From the NCBI GenBank assembly GCA_028023455.1, contig JAQFVV010000012.1, positions 3,190,023 to 3,254,022 of the forward strand: DNA of 64,000 nucleotides, in the 5' to 3' direction. The position numbers and the translations under genes are program-made. The notes beneath the pieces are model-generated. The model made no database searches. It was not told the DNA's origin and saw only the letters and a list, made by a program, of their open reading frames with translations. The DNA is from Epiperipatus broadwayi (Eukaryota > Onychophora > Udeonychophora > Euonychophora > Peripatidae). Positions within the stretch are counted from its first letter, which is position 1, and every line of letters begins with the position of its first letter. This document shows positions 1 through 12,687 of this stretch, in pieces.

Positions 1-934
1 TATATTATTTGTGAAGTTACAAACACAAAATAGAAACATAAATGTAATAAAAGTGACATTTTAGTTTGATTTTTAATAAATATTTTTATATCTTACATAA
101 TTATACTATATTTAATTATCAAAGATTATAGAATATTATGGATTGTTGATTGTTTATTATGCTATTTTCCTTTCTTTTGTGAGTTGTTTTGTTTCATGCT
201 TTGTTTCAGTGTTCTTTTATTTAATATGTAATAAAAAAAGGTACTTTTTTAGTTTGAGAAATTTTATTGTATGACCATATCCCATAGAAAATAGTTTCTT
301 CATAATATTTTTTTGATGAATTTATTTATTTTTTCTGAGATGCTTCACCTTATTTGGAGAAAAAACGCATCTTTCCTCATTTTTGTATTTGTGTTATGTC
401 CTCTATTTATGTTTATATATATATATTAATAATGTAACGTTTACTTTTAAATATTATTTATTCATATTGAAATACTAAAAAATCATTGATAAAATTGTTT
501 CAGTTTGTGTTAAACTCTGAACCTTGTTTCTCAAAAACACCCTAAGCTATTGCATGTTTTGACCCATAATTATGAAAACTATTTGCATTTGAATTAAAAA
601 TCATATTCTTTTATGTTTTTTTACTTTGATTTATTTTAATTATTTTTATTAAAACTGATTAAAGTAATTTATTTTAATTAAATTTTGGAAATTAAATAAT
701 GCTTTGACTCATTTATTTTTAAATAGGAATATATAATAATATTCTATTGAATGCATTATTTTTAACATTGCATATAAATAGTGTTTCTTTTTTATTTAAG
801 ATAAAACTTTACATAATAATAGTTAAAAAAACAAAGACAAATTATATTCTTTTGTAAAAATTTATAACTGCAGCTGAATGATATTTATTTTCCATTTATA
901 CATGCAAAAGTTAGCATATAAAATATCTGCCCAT
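1..934. other. AT-rich intergenic sequence, nothing recognised
   Basis: This stretch is AT-rich with short homopolymer runs and a small (AT)n tract near 415-426. No open frame of useful length, RNA gene or repeat boundary could be supported. Confidence 0.6.
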
Positions 935-1434
935 NNNNNNNNNNNNNNNNNNNNNNNNNNNNNNNNNNNNNNNNNNNNNNNNNNNNNNNNNNNNNNNNNN
1001 NNNNNNNNNNNNNNNNNNNNNNNNNNNNNNNNNNNNNNNNNNNNNNNNNNNNNNNNNNNNNNNNNNNNNNNNNNNNNNNNNNNNNNNNNNNNNNNNNNNN
1101 NNNNNNNNNNNNNNNNNNNNNNNNNNNNNNNNNNNNNNNNNNNNNNNNNNNNNNNNNNNNNNNNNNNNNNNNNNNNNNNNNNNNNNNNNNNNNNNNNNNN
1201 NNNNNNNNNNNNNNNNNNNNNNNNNNNNNNNNNNNNNNNNNNNNNNNNNNNNNNNNNNNNNNNNNNNNNNNNNNNNNNNNNNNNNNNNNNNNNNNNNNNN
1301 NNNNNNNNNNNNNNNNNNNNNNNNNNNNNNNNNNNNNNNNNNNNNNNNNNNNNNNNNNNNNNNNNNNNNNNNNNNNNNNNNNNNNNNNNNNNNNNNNNNN
1401 NNNNNNNNNNNNNNNNNNNNNNNNNNNNNNNNNN
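935..1434. other. assembly gap of 500 N
   Basis: Exactly 500 consecutive N characters. The round number suggests a placeholder gap of unknown true size. Open frames that cross it are meaningless. The right flank resumes inside a short TATATATA run, so a simple repeat may have caused the break. Confidence 0.99.
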
Positions 1435-4400
1435 TATATATATGCATGCTATTGAGTAATATACTGTAATGGTATCCAAGGGCAAAACAACCTATCAACA
1501 AGCATTGACTGTCTAATGTTCAGCTTAATCTCTCAGAAATAGTAATAAAATCAATAAGTAAAAAATACCTGTCACATAAATAGTATCTATTACTATATCA
1601 CTACATGTGAACATCAATATCAATAATAAATGTCAGGATTATAAAGCATTTAAACATTGTATATGCTAATAATTTTATATTCAAGACCAATAAAATAAAA
1701 TATGTGTGATTAGCATGACATCATGAATGTCAAAATAATATTTTTACCTACATATTATTATCCCTACTCTTTTAATACTATAAGATTCTTTGATATCTGT
1801 ATGATACAGTTTCTCAAGTATGACAAAATACAAATGGGTATTTTAAGATTGCATCCACTGCATACCTTATAGTATATAAACAGAGCTGTGAAAGTAGTGC
1901 AAATGAGCTCTAACTCAATTTTATCATAAATAATATTTTCTTGATGAGCTGTAACAAAGTATAATAAAAAATTTTATATTAAAAATGATACTAAGATGAC
2001 CACATTAATAGATTTAATGCAAACTCTTATTTTAAAATGATATTCAAATAATTTATTAAACAAAACAAAATGCATACTATAGAATAAATTTAAAATATAA
2101 GATAATTAGGTGAATAATCCCATAACATTCTCACAAACAGAGATTTTCTTTTATATACCAGTGATATTTTAAAAAAAAGATTGCAGATAGATGCATTGAC
2201 GTGTAATAGGAAATGTTGGAGACAGAAATATACAACCCAATGAAGATGATTGCCTATGGGTACGATCTCCAATATATCCTTATTATTTTAAAATTTATTA
2301 ACACTAAGCAAATGAATCTTCTGAATCTTAAAAATTGCCAATTTTTTCTATATTCAAAACACACTGCTCTAATGGCATTATTTTGTTAATCTTATTTAGA
2401 GAATGTTTATCTTTCACTAAATGAGTGCAATATCTACATGACCTATTTATGCAAAGTTAAGGTCTCAAATAAGACATTTTACTAGATCTGTAGCCATGGA
2501 ATAATTATTATTTATTAAATTTGGTATTATTGTCATATCTACATTTCAACTATATAAATAAATATCAATAAAATGTTAATTTTCATTTCTATTAACATGT
2601 ACATACTGTGATACCATGGGATATATGGCAAATAAAATATAAGATATATAAAACAAGAGAATCTCATATTCAATAGGATAATTTAGAAATATTATTATTT
2701 AAGAAATTTAATAATAAAGGAGCAACCAATCTCACACTAGTTTGAAAAAGAAAAACATACTACCTAATCTGCTTATTGTTGATGAGAATATTGATTAATT
2801 CTAATGCTTACATTTAAATTTATTATATAAAAAAGTAAGAACAACAAATCATACTTATAATTGTCATTATGCATGAAAATTTGTGAACAATTTTATCCAA
2901 GTTGATATGAATATTTTATTCCTTCCAATAGGTTTTATGTTAGTAAAATTCCTTCAAATAAACGTAATCATTATTTATTAAGTTTTAAACTTCACATTAT
3001 AGTAAATGGTAAATTCTTTGTTGTCCATTTCTAAAGACTTCATTTCACAGGTGAGATAAAAAAATATTATTAGTCACATTAATCCATTCATGACATTGTG
3101 TTTTCATTAAAAGACAAGTAACTATGCTGTTTATCATAAATTCTTTTAAAATAATCCATTAAAAAGGTAATTAGGTTGAGAATACCCCAGATGATTACAT
3201 TTTCTTCTTATTGCATTAAAGTAGACAAAGGGTCAGTACATCTCTAATATTCCAACAATTTCGATTTTTTCAGAAATTAGCAAAACATAGCTATTAAGTT
3301 GCATCATGAATTTCACAGGTGAGTTTAATTAACGAGTTTTATGAAATTAGTAAACACAATAAAATCTGGTCCATTCATCATAGCAGGTTAATCATATTGT
3401 AATTTTAAGAGACTAAAATCTTCAACTATAAATTTAAATAATTCCAAGCTTACAAAAAATAACGTTGAATTTTATCATCTCTAGCTATTAAATATTTAAT
3501 TATGTTTTTATTGGTAAATCATTCTGATTATGATCAAAAAACTAGAATCTGCCATAGAAGATGAACATCTGATGATTTCCTTTATAGCCAGCCACTGTGG
3601 CTTCCAGCTGCATAATAATAAATTTAATAATTAAAGTGATAAGATTTAAGAAGAGACATTCAAATGAAAAACCAACAGAAAAAGAACACTGCATTTAGGC
3701 AACACTTGTTCATATAGTATAAATCATGTGATGGAAAAGTGATGCAAATTTGGCTCCTTTTTTACACGATTGTACTTTGTACACAAACTTTTGATTAGGT
3801 AGGCCTGGCATTGGGTTTCTTTCAGATGATACTATCTTCCAGGTTGTTGTCTGCATGATAAAATCAACCATATTTATAATACAATTTACATAGAAAACTT
3901 ATTTCAAATAAAATTATTATCAGGATAAACATACAATTATTTATGTTTATACCAAATGATAGCTTACTATCTGATTTGATTAAAATCAATACCCTTATGG
4001 GCTATCCCTATGGTTTTGTACTAATTTCTAGTAAACATTTTTATTACATCTATGCACACATTCAAATACATACATATACATTTAAATGTTTTGTGGAAGT
4101 AAAAAAATTTTCATGTATTTTTAAACTGAATATAAATTGTAGTGACTGGATATTAAACTATAAATTATACCTAAATTCTTTAATAAATGTTTTTATCTAA
4201 TTTTAACTTTCAAGGTAATTACTTGGGTACTCAAACATAAACTATAACTAAATTTTTTAATGAATGTTTTTATCTAATTTGAACTTTGACTGTGATTTTT
4301 AAAATTTAACAACATGATTTGTCCTTGTCTTAAAAGTATGATCGCCATTTTGGTAACCCTTGGCAACGCTATACTCGTATCTACAATCTAAATTGAAAAT

Positions 4401-5659
4401 TGCTGTTCTCCTAAAAAAAATAATAAGTTGGTTACTTTAGCATTAATGAACCAATGGGGTTACTATCATAACACACAGCTAAATAACATAATTTGTCACA
4501 TTACGTCACTCTTGTCAATTTTTAATCTGTGCATATATATTTAATTGCACATGAATACTTTAATTTAGATACATATATTAATTAATAAACAAATTATTTT
4601 TATAAAATAATAAAATATTTACTATAGTTATATGATTTTACATAAAATTACAGAAATAAAATTATTATTAAAAAGAAAAAAATGGTAACTTTCTATGTAA
4701 TATTTTTTTTTTTTTTTTTACAGATCAATTTGGTTCTCTTGTATGTAGGTCGTGACAAACCGCATTTCAATATTTGCTTTAAGCAGTAGTGAATTTGATT
4801 TCAGTATATATAAATGTTTCTTCAGTTGTAATGGTGAATTTTATTTTTAATTGAAACAAGTTAATGACATGTAGATTTAAATGGTATACTACTACTTCTT
4901 TATTTTAGTTTCTTCTACAATATTAAATCATGCGAGAGGGTAGGGTACTAAAACCATATATATATATAAACATTTACAATTGTCCCTTGGTATAAGTTTT
5001 GTTTCTCCAAGTCTTTTTGAATGATAAACATATATATCTTCAAACTTATAAATATAATAAATTTTATCTGAGTAACAAAATCTGTGAATATCTATCATTT
5101 TATAGTGTATATTATTGGCATTTGTTGATTTCTAGCTTCCAAATCACCAATAATAGCTTAGAAATACATTATTTACTTTTATGTTTTCATCAGTTAAATT
5201 TTTCTAAAGACATTCAATACGCATATTAGGTGATGGAAATATTTAGTCCAATATAAAAATACAACTATTTACTTTTATTTTTACATTTTTAATTATAATT
5301 TGTTTGGAAAGTTAACTAAATACAATATTTTTTTTCACATTTTGTTTTCAAAATAAACAAAGCAGAATTGATTATTAACAATCTGCAAAACAAATTTAAT
5401 TCTTTAATTATAATTTATTTTTAAAATTAACCCAATTCAAGAATGTTTAAAAAATTTTATCTTAACAATATTTAATAAAAAGTTTTCATATTATTTTGTT
5501 ATTTATTATTTTATGTTATCAATCATGTCACTTCAATTAACTGTTTACTTCACTATTATTGCTATTTACTTAATTAAAACAGTTTTCTATCTCATGCATA
5601 CGGTAATGTATAAAATTAATCATAGGATTAAACCTGTTTTGTTTTTATGTTTTTTTTGG
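1435..5659. other. AT-rich intergenic sequence, no gene supported
   Basis: The few open frames here are short (up to 85 codons), rich in I/Y/F/N/K and typical of chance frames in AT-rich DNA. There is a T-rich run near 4706-4720. A diverged roughly 90-bp direct duplication lies at about 4155-4213 and 4243-4290. No conserved domain, RNA gene or transposon end was recognised. Confidence 0.6.
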
Positions 5660-6143
5660 TAGAAACAACTCAACATTAAAAAGAAATATGTCTCTGTTTA
5701 ACAAGGAAGGTTTTTAATAAATGTGATTTAGCAGTTTTTATTTATGGATCTGAGATATAACAGAAGGGCAATACAGAATCTTTGGATCACTCAAAGAAGT
5801 ATGGAAAGATATGTTACAAGTATCAAAAAGAGATTGAAAATGAAACACAGGGGTAAGAGAATAAATAGATGTTACTAACATCATTGAAATAATTAAGAAG
5901 CTAGAATTGAACTGGACATATTGCTAGAAGAGATTTGATGGACAATTGAAATCTTAAACTGGGTTCCAGGAGATTGTCAAAGACCTAGAAAGAGACCACA
6001 TGTGAGATTGACCTGATAAAATAAGAAGTGTGTGGGGGTGATGTGGAGAAGAGAGGCTGGAGATTGGAGAAGATGGATTGAACTTGAAAATAACATTATC
6101 CTGAATTGTATTGATAGTGGTTGAAAATGATGATGATGATAAA
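5660..6143 (+). pseudogene. RTE-type LINE, 3' end fragment, decayed
   Basis: This is the carboxy-terminal tail of a non-LTR retrotransposon polyprotein with stops and frame breaks. Reading forward it retains a worn YGSE-like segment (LFMDLRYNRR), then TQRSMER, which match the same positions in the better copy at 16.2-17.4 kb (TYGSETWTLNRR, then TQRSMER). It then runs through the tail and ends in a GATGATGATGAT tract at about 6127-6142. Short 3' microsatellite tails are a known feature of the RTE clade. The 5' end is truncated, as expected from incomplete target-primed reverse transcription. No function is expected. The assignment to RTE rests on similarity to the other copies in this window and on general knowledge of the clade. 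Confidence 0.8.
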
Positions 6144-8111
6144 GGCATCCCATTCAGGCACATTGCTTTAATTTATGTAAATGAGATCTCTTGAACCAGA
6201 TATATACATTTATCTAACAATAGTAATAATTTTAAAGTCTCAGACATTACAGAATCTAATTATCGCCAACAAAAACTACATTGAAAAAAATATTTTATAG
6301 TGTAGTTCCAGTTAGCAATGTTTAAAATTTGTCTCAAACAAGATTGCTCGAGAATTAGCAGTACTGTTATCAGTTGAGTCAAGTCACCTTTTTTATTCTC
6401 ATATATATATATGGATAATATGTATATAATTTTTATTTAACAAAATTTGATATTCTGACATAATTATCTTATTTTAAAAAGCTCGTTTTAAATTCTCTAC
6501 GTTGTATATTACTTATTTTCTTTTGTAATCAATTAATGCATTATAGATCTTTTACTAAAAATAAATCATGATAGATTAAGGACTTAAAGTAACTGATGGC
6601 ATTAAAGATTTATTTAGGGAATTAGGTTTTAAAGTTGATGCAGATGTAGAATATAAATTACAATGTTGATTTCAAGCTGATGGTAAATTAAAACAAAAAA
6701 AGAAAGACTTTTGGGTATTTTTAAACATGATTTTTGTTTATGTTGAAAAAATATATAATAATGTATTTGCATTAGTGAAAGTTTGGTAATCTATATAAAT
6801 ACAATTTTAATAAAGTACGATTCTGTGTTCTGTATGTCCTTTTTAATCTTTGCAAGTTTTTATACAAATATATATATATACACGCACACTTATATATAAA
6901 TATTACCAATATTAAATAGCATACCGACTGGAACACGCCAGAAAAAACCACAATCATTAGTAAAAAAAAAAAAAAAATTAATGAAGGTAAACATAAAGCT
7001 AATGAAAAAAAAATCCTCAGAAATTGAAATAAAAACATAACGAGAAAGAGAGAAAAAAACAATAGACCATATTCGCAAAAACTACTGAACAAGATATCTC
7101 ATTGAATATTTTCAACAACTCATCTCCCGAAATAATGAAAGAAATCACCAATACGTATTAGGAGAATGTTTAACAGAGAGAAAGACCTGGTCACTCCACA
7201 GCAAGAAAATGGAGCAAAAGCGGCATTAATGGAAGAGGAAAATAGTGAAAATGAAACTAGTCTCCAGATTACAGACTCTAGGAAAAAAATAAAGAAAGAA
7301 AAAAATGATTAATTTGGAAGACTCGATCTCTCAGTATTCAGGTGATAATGAACAATATATTACGGGATAGGTAAACTTGTTAAGTACTTATAATTCCTTT
7401 AAACATTTAGATCACAGTTTTTTTTTATATACTTAAATAATATTAGATTAAACATATTCCTTTGCTTCTATATACATAAGTTATATATAGATATATTTTT
7501 CTTAGTTAAATAGATTGATCGCTTAAAATAAATTATCTACTTGTTTAATTTACTTATATATTCTATAATTATTATACAAATAGTTAAAAGTAAAATATAA
7601 TAATTAAAATAGTTGGATTTCATTTTAGAAGTTTCAATTCAATGGAAAAGATAATTATATTTAATAAATGGTATGATATCATTAGGCCGTATATCTTCGG
7701 TTCACTTCAAACTAAAATTTATTATTTCACAGTCTTTTAAATATGTAACACTGATAATTTAAACAATTCATGAATCAATCAAATTTGAAAATGTTACTAA
7801 GTAATTCCCAAGCCAGTTCCCCCCAAAATTATTTAAATATATTTGGAAATAAAATCTACTTTTTTAATTTCAATTTCAATCTATATGTCAGAAAACAAAT
7901 GATAAATTGTAAACATTAACATAAAAAAAGGTGAACAATATTTGCTACTACACTTAAATAATTTTTTTAGGAGTCTGACTTGGATTATCTCACTAACATT
8001 TTCAATTGTTTCATGAATAAGAAGAATTTATATAGACACCAAATATTTTGTAATATGTTCTAGTAAAATCTTATTTCGAAATATAAAAAAATATCTTCAC
8101 ATTAATATTAC
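6144..8111. other. AT-rich intergenic sequence, nothing recognised
   Basis: It contains short TA runs (about 6402-6411 and 6870-6880) and an A-rich tract near 6961-6976. A 106-codon frame on the minus strand (6772-7092) is almost entirely F/L/I/S/Y and looks like a chance frame opposite A-rich sequence, so I do not call it a gene. Confidence 0.55.
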
Positions 8112-8218
8112 GACTATGCTCCTAAGATGCGAGAAAAGAGACCTCTACAAATCTAAACACAAGATTAAAGACTTTAGATTTGTAGAGGCCCCTTTTCTAG
8201 CATTTTAGGTGCATAGTC
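8112..8218. mobile_element. foldback hairpin element, short member
   Basis: Two arms of about 46 bp (8112-8157 and 8173-8218) are inverted copies with a few mismatches, separated by a loop of about 15 bp. The arm contains GACCTCTACAAATCTAAA. This resembles the arm of the larger hairpin at 11046-11265 (GGGACCTCTGTAGGTCTTT) and the half copy at 61390. A non-autonomous foldback or MITE-like family is the simplest reading. No terminal motif identifies the transposase family. Confidence 0.65.
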
Positions 8219-8220
8219 TT

Positions 8221-11045
8221 AAGGTTATATATATATCCTTAATATATATTACTTGCGTAATGAGTATGTAGCTTTATAAATTATTAATTACAATTTCATA
8301 TTAATCAAAAATGTTGTAATCATTAACAGATTTGAACAATTTGGAGAAAATTACTAAAACAATTTTGAATTTAACTTTGTAATTTTTTAAAAGAGATTAT
8401 GAATAATTTTGATATTACTGCTGTTTATATGGACAAAGGAATCGGTATGAGCTAGACATAAGGGGCCACCAATGCCTTTACATATATATCAAATAAGATG
8501 TCTTTTAAATAGCCATGGCAAAGTGAAGTGTTTTCTAACAATTCCTCATAGAAATTAGTCATGCTTAATTTTAAAAATAGCCATATTCCCATTTACTATC
8601 CATTATTAAATGTTATTCAATTTAACTATGATCCATCTACTGAAATGTTCTAATTTTGATATATATCTCAAAAATTTTAAGTTGGACTTCCAATAAGTTT
8701 AGAATATAAATCATGGTAAAGCAGATTAATGTGCTGCTTACAACATACGACATTTTATTTTGTTTATATATATATATTTAATAAATGGAAACTTTTGTTA
8801 TATTAATTAAGTTAAAACTATAGTGAAGCTGTGTTAAAGTATAGCAACCTATCAAACTGTTTCTGTAGGCTGAAGATAAAGAATCACAAACTTATCAAAT
8901 TAATATAACAGAGTTCCCATTTAGTAAATAATTTGCATCTATATTGTAATGGTATGACCTTTTTTAGGAATTGAGGTGGTCCATCTAACTATAGTCAGAC
9001 AAGGGTCTTCGTATAAGATGCCATGGATGAAACAATGTAATTGCAATCCAAAATTGAATCCATATTAAACAAGATAATTTAAAATCAAACCATTCAATAC
9101 TGATGCAACCTAGATTAATTCATCCAATCTATACCTCTGATGATGGTTCTGTTATGCTCAAAATTTGAACTCAGGACAGATATTGCATTTAACACTTGTC
9201 AGGCATTACCATCAACACACCATAGTAGAAATTATTTCAATAAATTAGTCTGAGGCTAACTTATTTAATATGCTAATATATTAATTTGATATGATATGTG
9301 TAAGTATGTGCATTCATAAATATTTTGTCTGGTAAAATAACTAAATAAATCAAATAAATAAGAAACTTCCTTGAATTTAAAAATCAGCTTTAACATATTT
9401 ATTAACAAGTAACAATATGAAAATATTTCAGGTAATAATTTTTTTTTATTATAACACATGCTTGCATATATTTCTATTATTTATAGCATTAAGTTAATTA
9501 CTACCCCCCCCCATATTCCATAATAGTAATATACATTGTAACATGAATACATTTCAGTAATTTATAAAACAATAACTGAAAATTTAGAATTTCAAAATCA
9601 TAATATCACTAATTAACTAAGTATAAGTTCACCATTATGTGTATCAAGAATAATTCATATTAAGCCAATAAACATCACATGATAACCATTTCATATTATA
9701 AGATCCTTGTACAGTAATCTCATTTTATAAATAAATGCTTGTATCTAGAATCATATTATGAAATAAAAAAATTTCATGCAAAGAGGTTAATCTTTTACAC
9801 AAAGAGTTATAACAAATATTACTATGTTAATTAAAATTAGTAATAAACAAAATTCTGTTCTGTCATATATAGATTCAATATGGAAAATAACAAATTCTTA
9901 ACTCTGGATTGAGTTAGTCTTAATCATACCTCAGTCAATGTCACTTTTTTTTAAAATAGAAGACCTAAATTTTATTAAATTAAAAAAATTTTCAACAAAA
10001 TGATCTCCTATTTTTCTTCATCCAAATAATTTTCTTGAATGGAGTATTCCTAACATAAATGATATTTGAGAACAAAGGAAATAAAATTTAGATGTCAAAA
10101 GTATATAGCATACAAATATAATCTGAGATGTTGCTTAATAATTAAGTTCTATGTTCTTTATTCATTAATCATCACAGAGACAATAAAAAAAGTTTCGTGT
10201 TTAGGATTCCTTATATTGGGTGTAATTAGCATCTTCTCCAGATTTCTTCACTACCAATTAACTTCTCATTGAAAATTATATTGATGAAGTACATATATAT
10301 TTTATGCATTGCATAGGAAATATAATTACATTCTTTGGTTAAAACACGAGCATTTCATCCCAAGATAAGTGATGTTTACTCACTATACATTTTCAATTAT
10401 TACTGTCTTCTTAAAATATTTAATTTCAATTTGAATAAATATTTTAAAGAAAATTTTCTTCATTAAAACTTCTATTTAGAACAATCTTCTAAATTTCTAT
10501 TATTAATAAATGAAAATACATAGATAATTATGCTTTAAAAATATAAGCAATGAAATTTAAAAATGATTTATCTACTCTTTTTGTTGAGTGAACTTAGAGT
10601 TCTTTTATAATGAAATTTTTATTTCAAAGAAAATACTGTAAAGTTATTAATCCATCTTCTTTTGATATGTTTATATTTTGATCACATCAGAACAAATGAG
10701 TGTAGTGGTTAGTTCTTTATTAGCACAGATAGGATTAAATTATTAATAATTTGTTTTGGTTTTTATACTGGAATCAACTTCTGGTAGCATATATAATATT
10801 TGCTTTTCATGATTTTATATTTTCCTATTATTAGAATAATTATAATTTATCATTGGGTTCTAAATTCTATTTCTTTTGTTTTAGTTGCTAAGATATAATT
10901 ATTGATCTGAGTTTATCTCCAAGTCTATGTATTGGTTAATAAAATTCAATTAGTATAAACAATTATTTATGTTAAAATAATAAAATAATCATTTTAAAGT
11001 TATAATTATAAATTTTATTAAACGCTCACTATTATTTCAGTAATA
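8221..11045. other. AT-rich intergenic sequence with one weak hairpin
   Basis: An imperfect inverted repeat lies at about 8776-8811 and 8897-8933 (arms related to AATATAACAGAGTTCCCATTT), with a loop of about 85 bp. Around 9142-9230 a sequence with a reversed TTTGAACTC motif is faintly tRNA-like on the minus strand, too weak to call. Otherwise I see nothing. Confidence 0.5.
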
Positions 11046-11265
11046 GTTTTAACAAGGCTGTAAACCTTAGCAATGAGCATCTGAAAAAATTGTCACTAGG
11101 GACCTCTGTAGGTCTTTAAAACACATGCTTACGCTATGAAGAAAAGAGAGAATCCCTAATTGAGGAGAGAATCATAGCGTAAGCATGTGTTTTAAAGACC
11201 TACAGAGGTCCCTAGTGACGATTTTTTCAGACGCTCATTGCTAAGGTTTACAGCCTTGTTAAAAC
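11046..11265. mobile_element. foldback hairpin element, 93-bp arms
   Basis: The arms 11046-11138 and 11173-11265 are almost perfect inverted copies, beginning GTTTTAACAAGGCTGTAAAC and ending in its complement. The loop is about 34 bp. The high arm identity implies a recent event or maintained symmetry. Related sequence occurs at 8112-8218 and, as a half element, at 61390-61475, so it is a family and not a chance palindrome. It carries no coding sequence. A transcript across it would fold into a long double-stranded RNA. Confidence 0.8.
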
Positions 11266-11530
11266 CATTTTAAAGTTATTAATTTAATTAATAACTATTT
11301 AAATATCTGTTAATCTAACTTGATATTTTAAACCTTCATATATATATATATATATATATGCCTATCGAAACTATAAATAATAAGCTTATTAATTATAAAC
11401 TTACATTTATATATTTTCTTGTTTATGTTTTGATGTTACATTTGGATAATTTATGTTAATAGGATTGTAAGTAACCCTTACAATATTATCCCACTAAAAA
11501 TATTAAATTTATATTGGTTTTTTAAATCTA
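11266..11530. other. AT-rich spacer with TA tract
   Basis: A (TA)n tract lies at about 11338-11359. No gene or RNA is seen before the ribozyme-like fold that follows. Confidence 0.6.
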
Positions 11531-11590
11531 ATGTCCCAACTTCTCATTGAAGAGACCCGTAGGTCGAAACCGGTCTGGGGATGGGGACAA
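11531..11590 (+). ncRNA. hammerhead-ribozyme-like fold, type I, one core change
   Basis: The full hammerhead layout can be read. Outer stem I is TGTCCC (11532-11537) with GGGACA (11584-11589). Inner stem I is TTCTCA (11541-11546) with TGGGGA (11576-11581), using G-U pairs. The core is TTGAAGA (11547-11553), where the consensus is CTGANGA. Stem II is GACC-CGTA-GGTC (11554-11565), followed by GAA. A short stem III is ACC/GGT, and a GTC cleavage triplet ends at 11575. Only the C3 position departs from consensus (C to T), which would probably weaken or abolish cleavage. Hammerheads with very short stem III are known from Penelope-like elements and related small retroelements. A PLE coding fragment lies about 600 bp away, but on the opposite strand. 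Confidence 0.6.
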
Positions 11591-12020
11591 TCCAAGATAA
11601 AAATGATTTGAATGTATTTTCTTGTAGTAGCATTTATCATAAATAAAATAAAAAAAAGCCTGTTTAGAGCTATTAGCATGCTCTTAATTTTACATATTTG
11701 TAAGTGCAAGCTATATATAAGTCATGTGACATCTGACTTGTTATTATTACTATATATATATATTGTAACTTTAGGTAAATGACCTACAATCAAATAAATG
11801 TGTCTAAAATTTGTGTTTAGCTTCTTTAAAAGTTAATACGTTGGTTGATAGAAATTTTTACCTTCAAATATATATATATGTGTTTGTGTAAAAGCTTCAT
11901 TACAAATAGAAGTATTAGATATATGGTATAAATAATTTTATTTTAAAGTTGTTATAACAATATTTTTTTTTTAATAAGTACAATTTATTTATTTTAATTA
12001 CTTTCTAAAATATAAACATA
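11591..12020. other. AT-rich spacer, nothing recognised
   Basis: It contains short TA runs near 11752-11762 and 11870-11878. No further feature is supported. Confidence 0.55.
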
Positions 12021-12030
12021 TCTATGTGAA

Positions 12031-12068
12031 ATATATAATTGTTAATTAGAGAAGATATTAATTAGTAT
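12031..12068 (+). repeat. left arm of perfect 38-bp inverted repeat
   Basis: This arm is the exact reverse complement of 12461-12498. Similarity continues about ten bases outward with mismatches. The pair encloses the PLE fragment described next. It may be the remnant of inverted terminal repeats of that element. Confidence 0.85.
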
Positions 12069-12084
12069 TAAAGTTTATCGGCTT

Positions 12085-12464
12085 AACGTTTTCGAGGATC
12101 CATGCCTCATATTCATAGCCTTCATAAAATGTATAATAAAATATGCAAATACAAATATTCAAATAAGCTAGTATTATGTAGCCCATTTCTTTGAGATCTT
12201 GAAGCAAGTGTCCTTTCTATTAATGGCATGGATGTTTCCATTGATGTAAAATGCCTCCTTTATTTTTCTTTTGTGATCATTTGATTCTGAACACAATATT
12301 ATGGGATTGGTGGGTGTGAAGTTGTGTCCAGATTGTTTAGCATGCTCCAAGAATACAGAGGACGTGTTGCTGTTTTTCTGAGCTCTGTTAAATGTGTAAA
12401 TATGTTGACCCAGTCTAGTATTGATTGTAGCTTTCGTTTCACCATAATATATAGCGTGGCATAC
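12085..12464 (-). pseudogene. Penelope-like element, GIY-YIG endonuclease fragment A
   Basis: On the minus strand from 12462 downward, one frame reads through a recognisable PLE endonuclease domain. It shows YYGETKATINTRLGQH (the YIG-like strand and the catalytic Arg region), then EHAKQSGHNF, then KRKIKEAFYI with the catalytic-type Glu, then INRKD. This order is diagnostic of the carboxy-terminal GIY-YIG domain of Penelope-like retroelements, which nicks target DNA. The frame lacks a start and an RT domain, so it is an internal fragment. Past the coding part the minus strand carries an AACGTTTTCG-like 3' sequence (around 12085-12096). The whole piece sits inside a perfect 38-bp inverted repeat. 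Confidence 0.8.
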
Positions 12465-12498
12465 TAATTAATATCTTCTCTAATTAACAATTATATAT
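12461..12498 (-). repeat. right arm of perfect 38-bp inverted repeat
   Basis: Exact reverse complement of 12031-12068. The arm begins directly at the edge of the recognisable GIY-YIG reading frame. Confidence 0.85.
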
Positions 12499-12687
12499 TT
12501 TACATATAGTGAGAAGTAAAGCTATATATCTATGTGAATATTTTATATAAATAACTAGTCATAGGTTAGAAATTACATATATTTTTAATAGGATTTTACA
12601 GTAGCAATAATAAATTAGTTATAGTGAAATAGATTAACAAAATGAGTGTGTGTGTGTATTTTTGTGTGATTTAGTTTATTTAATATT

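Noticed and set aside
862-1501. Open frames of about 200 codons on both strands near 0.9-1.5 kb
   Set aside because: They consist almost entirely of N-derived unknown residues across the assembly gap.
6772-7092. 106-codon minus-strand frame rich in F, L, I and S
   Set aside because: It is the complement of A-rich sequence. It looks like a membrane protein only because of composition, and has no motif or context.
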